From an uncultured Croceitalea sp. (lineage in GTDB: Bacteria; Bacteroidota; Bacteroidia; Flavobacteriales; Flavobacteriaceae), in assembly GCA_947503285.1 (NCBI GenBank), contig CANNDD010000002.1:186001-250000 (forward strand): a DNA stretch of 64,000 nt, given 5' to 3'. The position numbers were made by a program, and so were the translations under genes. Of the stretch, positions 48,524-57,047 are shown one piece after another. The notes under the pieces were generated by a model. It searched no databases. It had not been told where the DNA came from and worked only from the letters and a program-made list of their open reading frames with translations. Every line of letters starts with the position of its first letter. The stretch's first letter is position 1.

Positions 48524-49873
48524 TCACTGTACCTTTACGATTACCAAATCGACACCTCCTTTGTGCTGAATTTCAGGGAAATCTTGGCTCGCAGTATCGC
48601 CTACAAATAGTATACTACCGTCTGAAGTTTGGATCGCGTCGTACCCAAAGTCCAAACCCGTGCCTCCGAAGGTTTGCTGCCAGACCAAATCGCCCGTAGC
48701 ATTTGTTTTTAGTAGCCAAAGGTCATTTTCACCAAAGTTGGCCGTAGTGTCACCACCAAAACTCTTGGAGTTTCCTGAAATGATAAACCCACCATCAGCG
48801 GCCAAGCTAACACCGTGGGCGGAGTCAAATAAAGGACCGCCATAATTTCGTTCCCAAATTAAGTTTCCATTTTCATCGAACTTCACTAACCAAATATCGG
48901 ATTCCCCATTATTTTTGGAGACCTGAACATCAGTACTAAATGTATTTCCAACAATAACGTAAGCGCCATCCGCAGTTTTTGAAACATCATGTGATTGATC
49001 AATACCAGTGCCCCCAAAAGAACGTTCCCACTCGAAATTGCCATTTTTGTCCACTTTCACGACCCAATAATCATAGCTCCCTTTTGGGTTTGAGATATCA
49101 AAATCATCACTTTCAGATGCTCCCGTCAAGATAAACCCCCCATCATTTGCATTGATTACACCAAAAGAACGATCGTTGTTCGTTCCGCCAAAATACTTAC
49201 GCCAGACAAGATTGCCCTCGGCATCTAATCGTGTTCCCCAAAACTCACCTACTCCATGTGCCGTAGTCCTTGATTTTTCAGTACTTCCTTCCCCATTTGA
49301 CGAAGTCACATCCAAAAATCCTGAAAAAAAGAAACCTCCATCGGTGGTTTCTATAATATCGTAGGAGTGGTCGTGACCTGAGAAACCAAAACTCTTTTCC
49401 CAAAGAATAGTTCCTGACGCATCCAATTTTAAAATCCAATTGTCATGAAACCCTTCATTCTTGGTTCCGTCTCCATCGTCACTCATGGCATACCCGGTAA
49501 TTGCGTAACCGCCGTCTTTTGTTTGTATTACCTGTTGACCGCGATCGTCTTTACTACCGCCATAAGTCTTGCTCCATTGTAGGCTTCCTACTGAATCAAA
49601 TTTTAAGAGCCAATAATCATTTACGGCCAATGACTTTTGCGCCAAATCACCGTCAATACTATTTGTAAAACCAAAAACGGCAAAGCCCCCATCTAATGTC
49701 GAGACAATAGATTTTGGGGAGTCGTCACCGGATCCCCCAAAATTTTGAATCCAGGCAATGCTGCCAAATTCTTCAAGCCCGTCTTCTGAACCACTATCGG
49801 TACTTGGAGCATCATTATTTGTGCAAGACCATAAGACCAATAGCAAACCGATAAGAAGTATTCCCCTTTTCAT
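48524..49873 (-). CDS. Seven-repeat propeller lipoprotein
   Basis: 449 residues. Lipoprotein signal MKRGILLIGLLLVLWSC, an acidic linker, then seven repeats of ~55 residues each starting FGG(S/T)xxD and containing DGGF/DGGY (for example NFGGSGDDSPKSIVS, TYGGSKDDRGQQVIQ, TFGGTGLDFGYDAIQ). Seven units fit a seven-bladed beta-propeller on the cell surface. Function unknown; such proteins bind partners or polysaccharide in relatives. It starts 7 bp after the stop of the choice-of-anchor gene, so both form one operon. Confidence 0.8.
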   Translation of the reverse strand: MKRGILLIGLLLVLWSCTNNDAPSTDSGSEDGLEEFGSIAWIQNFGGSGDDSPKSIVSTLDGGFAVFGFTNSIDGDLAQKSLAVNDYWLLKFDSVGSLQWSKTYGGSKDDRGQQVIQTKDGGYAITGYAMSDDGDGTKNEGFHDNWILKLDASGTILWEKSFGFSGHDHSYDIIETTDGGFFFSGFLDVTSSNGEGSTEKSRTTAHGVGEFWGTRLDAEGNLVWRKYFGGTNNDRSFGVINANDGGFILTGASESDDFDISNPKGSYDYWVVKVDKNGNFEWERSFGGTGIDQSHDVSKTADGAYVIVGNTFSTDVQVSKNNGESDIWLVKFDENGNLIWERNYGGPLFDSAHGVSLAADGGFIISGNSKSFGGDTTANFGENDLWLLKTNATGDLVWQQTFGGTGLDFGYDAIQTSDGSILFVGDTASQDFPEIQHKGGVDLVIVKVQ

Positions 49874-49880
49874 AATAATA

Positions 49881-51797
49881 TCATTCAGATTTCCTAATTA
49901 GGAAAAAACCATTATTCGAGTCGTTCACTAAAATTTTTTGGCTTTCTAGGTAAGGATATACACTCCATACCCCATCAAAACTGGCTGTATTGTTAGCAGG
50001 AAACGTATCAAAAAATCCAATTTCAGAAATTGTTCTATCCGCAATACCGGAAATATCCAATACGCGAACCCCTGCGGTATAATTGGCAAGGTAGAACTCA
50101 TCTCCCAAAACATAACCGTTATGGTCAATGGCCCCTGTCGGACCTAAATAGGTCGTGTGTAATTGCGGGTTATCAAGGTCTTGAAGGTCAAAAACAAGGG
50201 TTCTTGAGTTAAACCCAAAGTCTATCTCATCGAGTTCATCCCCTAAAAGAAAAAATCGTTGATCTTCAGTAAACCAACCTTGATGGGTATATCCTAAATT
50301 ACCATAGGTCAAGGTCGCGATCTCTACAGGATTATTTTTATCCGTAATATCGACAATGGCAATTTGGTCTTCATTGGCCCCAATGAAAATCTCTCGCCCC
50401 GCATAATCCGCATCAGGGCCGTTGTAGGTGACCACTTGGGCATCATGGGTATAACCATTATCCCCATGACCTCCTGCTGGGGTCGGGGCAGTCGGATTTT
50501 GAATATCAACAAAATGCACCCCACCGTTAAACGCATCATTTCTGGCCGTACCTACTGGGTAAGCGAACGAGCTTGCCTCATTAATGACGACGTTATGGGC
50601 GTTTCCAATATCAGTATATGTTGTAGTTGCCGCAAAGGTTTGGGGAGGATTGGTAACGGTCAGTAGTCTTCTAAGATCAAAAACCTGCATGCCATGACCT
50701 GCAGCTTCTGAGACAACATAGGCATGGTCTTGGTATACTTTTACATCCCTCCAGACACTGGAGCCTGTGGCAGTAGGCAGTTTTCCTAAATAAATGGGCT
50801 CATCACCACTTACCTCAACAAACGCGGTACCATTATCTAAACCGACCAAGGCGAATTCGCGTCCGGAAGTCTGATCTTGCCACCCCCAAACATCATTGCC
50901 GGAAACCGCATCAAAATCAGAGACACTGATTCGCCCTATCAGGTCATATCCATTACACGGATATTGCCCAGCCGTACCCCCTTCACAAGGGGTTAATCCC
51001 TGAATCTCATATCTGGTTTGGGTGATTCCCAAATCATCTTCAGGACCAGAAAGTTCCAATTCAAAAAATTCAGCAGGTTCTACTTGGTCATCATCAATAA
51101 TGGCAAGGCCTGGAATTGAAAATGTATTCTCCCCAGAAGAATTATAATTTCCTGCAGGTATTACAAGGGTCTGTGGTGAATCAAGTGTGAAATCAGTACC
51201 GAGTATCGCCGAGCCATTTTGAAGGACCCTTACTTCAACGGATAAGTCGGCATCTACATTACCCAATACAATGACTTCGGGCAGATTATTGCCTTCACTC
51301 TCCCTACCGGAAGCGGTTTGCTGTGAAAAGGATATGGTGAGGCCATCATTATCTAAAATAGTGTAGGTGGTTTGGTCGGTTTCGCCAAGAACCGCATCCC
51401 CTGTGGGGTTTGATAATTCCAGTTGTATCGTTTCACTATTTTCTTCCTCAAAATCATCTAGAACAGAAAAACCCGCTATGGCTATTGTAGCAGAGTTACC
51501 TTGATAGGTGCCCGGTGGTATGGTTATAACTTGCCCTGACCCAAAGGTGAAATCTTCATTTTCAGTTGCGGTCGATTCATTAAAAAGTACCCCGATGGTA
51601 ACGGTAGTCGGGTCGACCACAGTTCCAGAAAGCAGCAATTGGGGCAAATTACCTTCTTCGCCCTCGACATCAAAACTTGAACTACTTGCAAAAGAAACGG
51701 TAAGTTGGGTTGCTTCTATGGGTTGTGGAGCGTCATCATCACCCCCACAGGAAAATACCAAAAAAAGAGCAAAAACAATAAAGGTGCGATAAGACAT
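49881..51797 (-). CDS. Choice-of-anchor-B-type surface lipoprotein with Calx-beta domains
   Basis: 638-640 residues; ATG 51803 or 51797 (the second starts two codons later). Lipobox FSC in YRTFIVFALFLVFSC. Two Calx-beta-like domains (~25-235; FEEENSETIQLELSNPTGDA and VEPAEFFELELSGPED) lead to a C-terminal propeller of LVIVD-like blades: WGWQDQTSGREFALVGLDNG, GHGMQVFDLRRLL, NGGVHFVDIQNPTAP, QIAIVDITDKNNPVEIA, GVRVLDISGI. The layout matches the choice-of-anchor B family of surface-exposed proteins. Ca2+ binding is likely at the Calx-beta domains. Function unknown. Confidence 0.82.
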   Translation of the reverse strand: MSYRTFIVFALFLVFSCGGDDDAPQPIEATQLTVSFASSSSFDVEGEEGNLPQLLLSGTVVDPTTVTIGVLFNESTATENEDFTFGSGQVITIPPGTYQGNSATIAIAGFSVLDDFEEENSETIQLELSNPTGDAVLGETDQTTYTILDNDGLTISFSQQTASGRESEGNNLPEVIVLGNVDADLSVEVRVLQNGSAILGTDFTLDSPQTLVIPAGNYNSSGENTFSIPGLAIIDDDQVEPAEFFELELSGPEDDLGITQTRYEIQGLTPCEGGTAGQYPCNGYDLIGRISVSDFDAVSGNDVWGWQDQTSGREFALVGLDNGTAFVEVSGDEPIYLGKLPTATGSSVWRDVKVYQDHAYVVSEAAGHGMQVFDLRRLLTVTNPPQTFAATTTYTDIGNAHNVVINEASSFAYPVGTARNDAFNGGVHFVDIQNPTAPTPAGGHGDNGYTHDAQVVTYNGPDADYAGREIFIGANEDQIAIVDITDKNNPVEIATLTYGNLGYTHQGWFTEDQRFFLLGDELDEIDFGFNSRTLVFDLQDLDNPQLHTTYLGPTGAIDHNGYVLGDEFYLANYTAGVRVLDISGIADRTISEIGFFDTFPANNTASFDGVWSVYPYLESQKILVNDSNNGFFLIRKSE

Positions 51798-51851
51798 AAC
51801 CATAGCAATTATAGGGCTTTATGTAAAGATACAATTTAAAAGTATTCGACT

Positions 51852-51859
51852 TATTTTTG
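51852..51859 (+). promoter_or_regulatory. Candidate -7 element for thiL (TATTTTTG), near-leaderless
   Basis: TATTTTTG fits TAnnTTTG but ends only 4 bp before the thiL ATG, so the transcript would start at or next to the start codon. Alternatively the real promoter lies elsewhere. Confidence 0.35.
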
Positions 51860-51863
51860 TACC

Positions 51864-52919
51864 ATGATAGAAGATAAAGACCAATTACGGACCGCATTAG
51901 GGCAACTCGGTGAATTTAAACTTATCAAACACCTTACCAAAGATTTTGAGGTCACACAAAAATCCACTTTCAAAGGTATTGGTGATGATGCTGCAGTACT
52001 TGACTTTGCCAAACAAAAAACAGTAATCTCTACAGATTTATTGATAGAAGGTGTTCACTTCGATTTGAGCTATATGCCCCTGAAACATTTGGGTTATAAA
52101 TCGGTCATTGTGAATTTATCGGACATCTATGCGATGAATGCCATTGCAACGCAAATAACCGTTTCCATCGCCGTTTCAAACCGGTTTCCGCTTGAGGCCC
52201 TAGAAGAATTTTATGCCGGGGTCTTAACGGCCTGCAAGGTTTATGGCGTCGATTTGATCGGTGGTGATACCACCTCTTCCAATACTGGCATGCTTGTTAG
52301 CGTGACGGCGATAGGTGAGGCAAAAGAAGAGCAAATCGTTTATCGTTCAGGGGCAAAAGAAAATGATTTACTGGTTGTTTCGGGGGATTTGGGCGGCGCT
52401 TACCTAGGCCTTCAGGTTTTGGAGCGCGAAAAAGAGGTTTTCAAGGTAAACCCCCAAAACCAACCAGACCTAGAGCCCTATTCTTATATTGTAGAGCGAC
52501 AACTAAAACCTGAGGCCAGAAAGGATATCGTTGAAATTTTAAGAAAATTGGAGGTTCACCCCTCTGCGATGATCGATATTAGCGATGGCCTTTCTTCTGA
52601 AGTTTTGCACTTATGCGAACAAAGTCAGGTTGGCTGCAATCTATATGAAGATAAGATTCCCTTAGACCCCACCGTAATTACCACATCAGAAGAATTTAAA
52701 ATGGATAGTACCATGATTGCCCTAAGTGGCGGTGAAGATTATGAATTGTTGTTTACCATTGACCAAAAGGAATTCCCGAAAATCAAGGGTAATCCTAATT
52801 TGACCGTGATTGGGCACATGACCAAACCTTCTGAAGGTGCGCATTTGATTACAAGGGCAAATACCAAAATCCCCTTAAAGGCCCAAGGTTGGAATTCTTT
52901 TACGGAAGCTGATCAATAA
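51864..52919 (+). CDS. thiL: Thiamine-monophosphate kinase
   Basis: 351 residues. It phosphorylates thiamine monophosphate to thiamine diphosphate, the active cofactor. Seen: GIGDDAAVLDFAKQKTVIST, NLSDIYAMNAIATQITVSIA, GVDLIGGDTTSSNTGMLVSV, AMIDISDGLSSEVLHLCEQS and ALSGGEDYELLFTI. Its last ~40 codons have a diverged partial copy 90 bp downstream. Confidence 0.96.
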   Translation: MIEDKDQLRTALGQLGEFKLIKHLTKDFEVTQKSTFKGIGDDAAVLDFAKQKTVISTDLLIEGVHFDLSYMPLKHLGYKSVIVNLSDIYAMNAIATQITVSIAVSNRFPLEALEEFYAGVLTACKVYGVDLIGGDTTSSNTGMLVSVTAIGEAKEEQIVYRSGAKENDLLVVSGDLGGAYLGLQVLEREKEVFKVNPQNQPDLEPYSYIVERQLKPEARKDIVEILRKLEVHPSAMIDISDGLSSEVLHLCEQSQVGCNLYEDKIPLDPTVITTSEEFKMDSTMIALSGGEDYELLFTIDQKEFPKIKGNPNLTVIGHMTKPSEGAHLITRANTKIPLKAQGWNSFTEADQ

Positions 52920-53009
52920 CGTACTTTTCGGTTACTTTCACATTCGAAAGCAGTTAAAAAACGGTAATGCACCAATTGCTATTTTTCTTTGTTACGAAAA
53001 AATGAAAAA

Positions 53010-53126
53010 TTCCCGAAAATCAAGGGCAATCCTAATCTTACGGTCATGGGGCACAGGACGGATAAGAATAAGGGCGCGCACCTAATCTCCAGGAATGGCT
53101 TTTATATTGATACCAGCTTAAGTTAG
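53010..53126 (+). pseudogene. Relic of a second thiL 3' end
   Basis: 39 codons including TAG that read FPKIKGNPNLTVMGHRTD..., then GAHLISRNGFYIDTSLS. The intact thiL has FPKIKGNPNLTVIGHMTKPS and GAHLITRAN at the same place. Many differences are silent third-position changes. Weaker similarity with a frameshift may continue upstream (CAATTGCTATTT against GAATTGTTGTTT). It lies 7 bp from the convergent CxxC-protein gene and may be the end of the original thiL, displaced by the present one. Confidence 0.85.
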
Positions 53127-53133
53127 CGGCCTA

Positions 53134-53403
53134 TTAGGCTACTCGCTTGGGTTCAATCCTTCTCGTGGACCTTCGATTGCGTTTTTGATACATATCCTCC
53201 AACGTACTATTGATTTCCTGCATTTCTGGGGTCAGTGTAGATAATTTTCCCCTTTCGTCCGTCGTAACCTGTTTTTGACAGTGTATACAACGGTATTCTT
53301 TGATGTGGTCAGTAACCTTTTTTGAAACCACGAAATGGTGTCCAAAAAAATTGCAGAAGATTCCAGTTAATTTATTACCATCGGGAGTAATAGTTTTCTT
53401 CAT
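53134..53403 (-). CDS. Small conserved CxxC protein
   Basis: 89 residues from ATG 53403; the frame is open ~40 codons further up but that part is low-complexity Thr/Lys and has no ATG. Features: IFCNFFGHHFVVSKKVTDHI, a single CxxC knuckle in YRCIHCQKQVTTDERGK, and a basic tail. I recall similar short flavobacterial proteins of unknown function. The His pair and the Cys pair together could bind one zinc ion. Convergent with thiL and its relic. Confidence 0.65.
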   Translation of the reverse strand: MKKTITPDGNKLTGIFCNFFGHHFVVSKKVTDHIKEYRCIHCQKQVTTDERGKLSTLTPEMQEINSTLEDMYQKRNRRSTRRIEPKRVA

Positions 53404-53562
53404 AAGCTTGGTATTGGCAGTAGCACAGTTTCGATTTGGGGTCGATTCATGTACTTGTTTAGTTTTGTTAGTTGTGATAACCAGTTTTTTGGTACACGTA
53501 TTAAATGCAACGGTACTGAAATCCAATTTATTACTTATACGAATCGATTTTTTTTATTTTTT

Positions 53563-53582
53563 CGATGAAATGCACTTCATCG
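53563..53582. repeat. Short perfect hairpin upstream of brnQ
   Basis: CGATGAA (53563-53569) and TTCATCG (53576-53582) with a 6-nt loop, 82 bp before the BrnQ ATG. It follows a T-rich tract, so it is not a standard terminator; it may be an operator or leader hairpin. The rest of 53404-53664 shows no gene. Confidence 0.4.
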
Positions 53583-53664
53583 ACCAATCGTTTAAAAAAT
53601 CCGTTGAACTGATAACGATTTCAATATACAAATTTGACCTATCTTTCCAAATAATTTATGTCTT

Positions 53665-54945
53665 ATGATCACAAAAAGAAACGTGCTTGTAGTCTCATTC
53701 GCACTTTTCTCACTTTTTTTTGGAGCAGGTAATCTGATTTTACCCCCACAACTTGGTTTCAAGTCAGGTGATACTTGGCTGTTGATTACTTTAGGGTTTT
53801 GTCTTTCAGCAGTTTTGATTCCTATTTTTGGAATTTTGGCCCATGCAAAACTACAAGGTACTATGTTTGATTTCGCGAAGAAGGTTTCCCCTACCTTTAG
53901 TCTGATTTATTGCTATTTGGTCTATGCGATATCGATTAGTTTGCCCTCACCCCGTACAGCATCGGTAACCCACGAAATGGGCATAGCCCCTTTCTTTGGT
54001 TCGTCATCATTATTGACCAGTGTTGTCTATTTTGTTTTGGTCTTCATCTTTGTTATCAATCGCTCCAAAATTTTAGATGTGATCGGCAAGCTTTTGACCC
54101 CAGCCATCATTTTGATTTTGATATGCATTATAGCACAGGCTTTATTCGGGTTCGAATTTAATTTTGGGCAAACACAATTTGATAGCCCTTTCACTAGTGG
54201 AATTCTAGAAGGCTACCAGACTTTTGATGCCATTGGGGCAGTGGTCGTCGGTGGTGTAATTATAGTATCTATCAACCTAAAAAATGATAAAATACCTTAT
54301 GAACAGAAAAAAAGTGCCATCGCCAAAGCGGGATTGTTCTCAGGCCTCGGGCTCTTTTTGATTTATACAGGACTGGTTTTGACCGGGGCTTTGATGCATA
54401 ACGAATTTGATGCCGATACTTCTCGTACTGCATTACTTAGTGGAATCAGCATTAAGACCTTAGGAAGTACGGCAAACATCTTTTTAAGCATTCTTGTGGG
54501 GCTAGCATGTTTCACGACGGCAGTGGGAATTGTTACAGGTACAGCTGATTTTGTAAAAGGGCGGTTTAACAATTCACAAACAGCCTATCTAGTTACCGCG
54601 ATTGTCGGCTGCCTTTTAGGTATTGTCATGGGGCAATTTAATGTAGGCTATATTATTGCAGTAGCCCTGCCTGCGCTAATGTTTATTTACCCGATTACCA
54701 TTGTTTTGATAGTGCTCAACGTTGTCCCTGATAAATTCGCTTCGAAAAAGGTGTTTCGATGGGTAGTTTTGACAACGATTGTTTTTAGTATTCCTGATTT
54801 TTTAGGAAGTATAAGCCCCCTAGCCCCCAAAGGGGGAACTTTTGACTGGATTCCGTTGGGTCAATATCAAATGGGTTGGGTGCTGCCGGCGTTTATGGCC
54901 TTTTTGGTGACGAATGTTGTTAAACGACCTGCTGCACGGCCTTAG
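53665..54945 (+). CDS. brnQ: Branched-chain amino acid carrier (BrnQ/LIVCS family)
   Basis: 426 residues with about twelve membrane helices. The start LVVSFALFSLFFGAGNLILP with PPQLGFKSGD is the LIVCS signature; also LPSPRTASVTHEMGIAPFFG and DFVKGRFNNSQTAYLV. Imports leucine, isoleucine and valine with Na+ or H+. A single-gene unit; its 3' end overlaps an open minus-strand stretch (54920-55081). Confidence 0.93.
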   Translation: MITKRNVLVVSFALFSLFFGAGNLILPPQLGFKSGDTWLLITLGFCLSAVLIPIFGILAHAKLQGTMFDFAKKVSPTFSLIYCYLVYAISISLPSPRTASVTHEMGIAPFFGSSSLLTSVVYFVLVFIFVINRSKILDVIGKLLTPAIILILICIIAQALFGFEFNFGQTQFDSPFTSGILEGYQTFDAIGAVVVGGVIIVSINLKNDKIPYEQKKSAIAKAGLFSGLGLFLIYTGLVLTGALMHNEFDADTSRTALLSGISIKTLGSTANIFLSILVGLACFTTAVGIVTGTADFVKGRFNNSQTAYLVTAIVGCLLGIVMGQFNVGYIIAVALPALMFIYPITIVLIVLNVVPDKFASKKVFRWVVLTTIVFSIPDFLGSISPLAPKGGTFDWIPLGQYQMGWVLPAFMAFLVTNVVKRPAARP

Positions 54946-55081
54946 ACTTCCTATCTTGACTGTACTCGACATCACAGTCTGAAATAAACCCTATTCCCTG
55001 GGCAAGAATAAGTGCTCCTTCTATTTTGTTTTCAATATTATGTAATGGTAAAAGGTATGGCTCAAAAAAATCATTGTAAGA
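54920..55081 (-). pseudogene. Possible gene 3' fragment convergent with brnQ
   Basis: 54 stop-free codons on the minus strand ending TAA at 54922-54920. The translation has protein-like composition (for example EGALILAQGIGFISDCDVEY) but an in-frame TGA sits just upstream and no start codon is evident. It fills the otherwise empty 148-bp gap after brnQ. It may be a degraded 3' end like those after the VOC and thiL genes. Family not recognised. Confidence 0.3.
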
Positions 55082-55093
55082 TCATTCATTCCC

Positions 55094-55684
55094 TTATTTG
55101 TTTTTCTTGGAAGGTTTACACATTTTACAAAAATCGGACAGTACTTCAATTTGTTTACGCACTAGCTCATGCTCTTGTTCAACAATGACCGCGTTATTCC
55201 CAAAATCTGAGTCCTTATAAACCTTTCCGCTTATTTTATTTCGCTCGCCTATCATATTATTAAAGAAGGTTTCGAAAAAATTAGAATTGGAAAAGGTCTT
55301 TTTATTTTCATAAATTTCTTTCCTAATCTTTCTGGCGTATAATTCAGACAGGTCAAAATCAAATTGGGCAAGCCTCAGCAATTGTTTGGCCCTAGTGCTG
55401 TCGGGAGCAATCAAAATTGCCGACCCTCTATGGAAATTGCAAGTTATCTTTTTATTAAAGTTCTTTTTGAACATGAAAACAAGGTTGTTCATTTGAAAGG
55501 CGAGTTCAATTGTTGCGCCTGATTGAATAAAAACATTTGATGCCGCTTCATTTATTTCTGTTTCAGGGTTTTGAAAATCTGAAAGTCTTAAGTTGAAGTT
55601 TGCTGACCATTCTGTTGTATTTTCTTGTCCAAATACATAATACCCAATGAAAAAAAGAACTACTGTAATTTTAAAGCGATTCAT
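55094..55684 (-). CDS. Secreted protein of unknown function
   Basis: 196 residues. Signal peptide MNRFKITVVLFFIGYYVFGQ. The mature part has LRLSDFQNPETEINEAASNV, FKKNFNKKITCNFHRGSAIL, LRLAQFDFDLSELYARKIRK and a C-terminal CKMCKPSKKNK. I know similar flavobacterial secreted proteins without a role. It is 10 bp downstream of the aminopeptidase P stop on the same strand, so co-transcription is likely. Confidence 0.6.
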   Translation of the reverse strand: MNRFKITVVLFFIGYYVFGQENTTEWSANFNLRLSDFQNPETEINEAASNVFIQSGATIELAFQMNNLVFMFKKNFNKKITCNFHRGSAILIAPDSTRAKQLLRLAQFDFDLSELYARKIRKEIYENKKTFSNSNFFETFFNNMIGERNKISGKVYKDSDFGNNAVIVEQEHELVRKQIEVLSDFCKMCKPSKKNK

Positions 55685-55694
55685 GTTTTAAAAG

Positions 55695-56987
55695 TCATTT
55701 ATTCATTAATTGTTCTATCTCTTCAACCTCGATCGGAATATTCTCCATTAAGTTAAAAGGTTCCCCCGCTTCTTGTATAACCACATCATCTTCCAGTCGA
55801 ATGCCCATTTTCTCAGTAGGTATGTAAATGCCAGGTTCTACGGTAAAGACCATATTGGCCTTCATAGGTGTTTTGAGCTCCCCGTAATCATGGGTGTTTA
55901 AACCAATGTGGTGACTGGTGCCGTGCATAAAATATTTTTTATACGCAGGCCAATCCGGATTTTCATTTTGTACGTCGGCCTTATCCAACAATCCCAATCC
56001 CAATAATTCTGAGGTCATCAATTTTCCGCATTCTTTGTGGTATTCTGCCCAGAGGGTTCCCGGAACCAATAATTTCGTCGCTTCGTTTTTGACGCGCAGC
56101 ACTGCATTATAAACCTCTTTTTGACGTTTGGTAAACCTTCCATTCACGGGTATGGTACGGGTAAGGTCGCTTGAATAATTGGCGTACTCCGCCGCTACAT
56201 CCATTAAAATTAAATCTCCTTCTTCACATTGCTGATTGTTCTCTATATAGTGCAATACATTGGCATTGTTGCCAGAAGCAATTATTGGGGTGTAAGCGAA
56301 ACCCTTTGAACGGTTGCGGATAAATTCATGCAGCAGTTCTGCTTCTATCCCATATTCCCAAACCCCTGGTTTTACGAAGCCCAATACCCTTCTGAAACCT
56401 TTTTCGGTAATATTACAGGCGGTTTGCATCAGCTCCAATTCCTCAGGTTCCTTAACCCCTCGAATCTGCTGAAGAATGGGGTTACTTTTTGCCCATTGAT
56501 GCGCCGGAAAATCTTTTTTACACTTAGCTATAAAGCGGTCTTCACGGGTTTGGGTCTCTACGGCTTGCCGATAGTGCTCGTTTGTATTAAAATAAATCGT
56601 ATCGGCCTCCGTCATTAGGTCAAAAAACACTTTGTCAAAATCAGTCAACCAGTAAATGGTTTGAATACCTGAAACTTCCGTCGCCTTTGCTTTAGTCAAT
56701 TTTTCCCCTTCCCAAACCGCAATATGCGCATTGGTTTCCCGAACAAATAAGATTTCTTTATGTTTTGCATCCATCGCATCAGGAAACAATACCAATATGG
56801 TCTCTTCTTGATCTGCACCACTTAAATAGAAAATATCACGGTGCTGCTCGAAAGGCATGGTACTGTCGGCACTTATCGGATAAATATCGTTAGAGTTGAA
56901 TACCGCAATACTCTTGGGCCTCATCTGGACCATAAACTTTTTACGGTTTTTGATAAAAAGTTGATTGGGTATTTGGTGGTATTTCAT
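55695..56987 (-). CDS. pepP: Aminopeptidase P family metallopeptidase (M24)
   Basis: 430 residues. It removes N-terminal residues that precede proline. N-terminal creatinase-like domain (AVFNSNDIYPISADSTMPFE, DIFYLSGADQEETILVLFPD), C-terminal pita-bread fold with metal ligands in LILMDVAAEYANYSSDLTRT (Asp), FMHGTSHHIGLNTHDYGE (His), VFTVEPGIYIP (Glu) and GIRLEDDVVI (Glu). Cytosolic, two-metal (usually Mn2+). Confidence 0.95.
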   Translation of the reverse strand: MKYHQIPNQLFIKNRKKFMVQMRPKSIAVFNSNDIYPISADSTMPFEQHRDIFYLSGADQEETILVLFPDAMDAKHKEILFVRETNAHIAVWEGEKLTKAKATEVSGIQTIYWLTDFDKVFFDLMTEADTIYFNTNEHYRQAVETQTREDRFIAKCKKDFPAHQWAKSNPILQQIRGVKEPEELELMQTACNITEKGFRRVLGFVKPGVWEYGIEAELLHEFIRNRSKGFAYTPIIASGNNANVLHYIENNQQCEEGDLILMDVAAEYANYSSDLTRTIPVNGRFTKRQKEVYNAVLRVKNEATKLLVPGTLWAEYHKECGKLMTSELLGLGLLDKADVQNENPDWPAYKKYFMHGTSHHIGLNTHDYGELKTPMKANMVFTVEPGIYIPTEKMGIRLEDDVVIQEAGEPFNLMENIPIEVEEIEQLMNK

Positions 56988-57047
56988 AACTGTAATATTA
57001 AGATACTTTATTAGTTTTCTCTAGTTTCAATACTAAGCAAGACCCAT

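Noticed and set aside
53404-53526. N-terminal extension of the small CxxC protein
   Set aside because: Low-complexity, begins without ATG, and an ATG exists exactly at the conserved-looking part.
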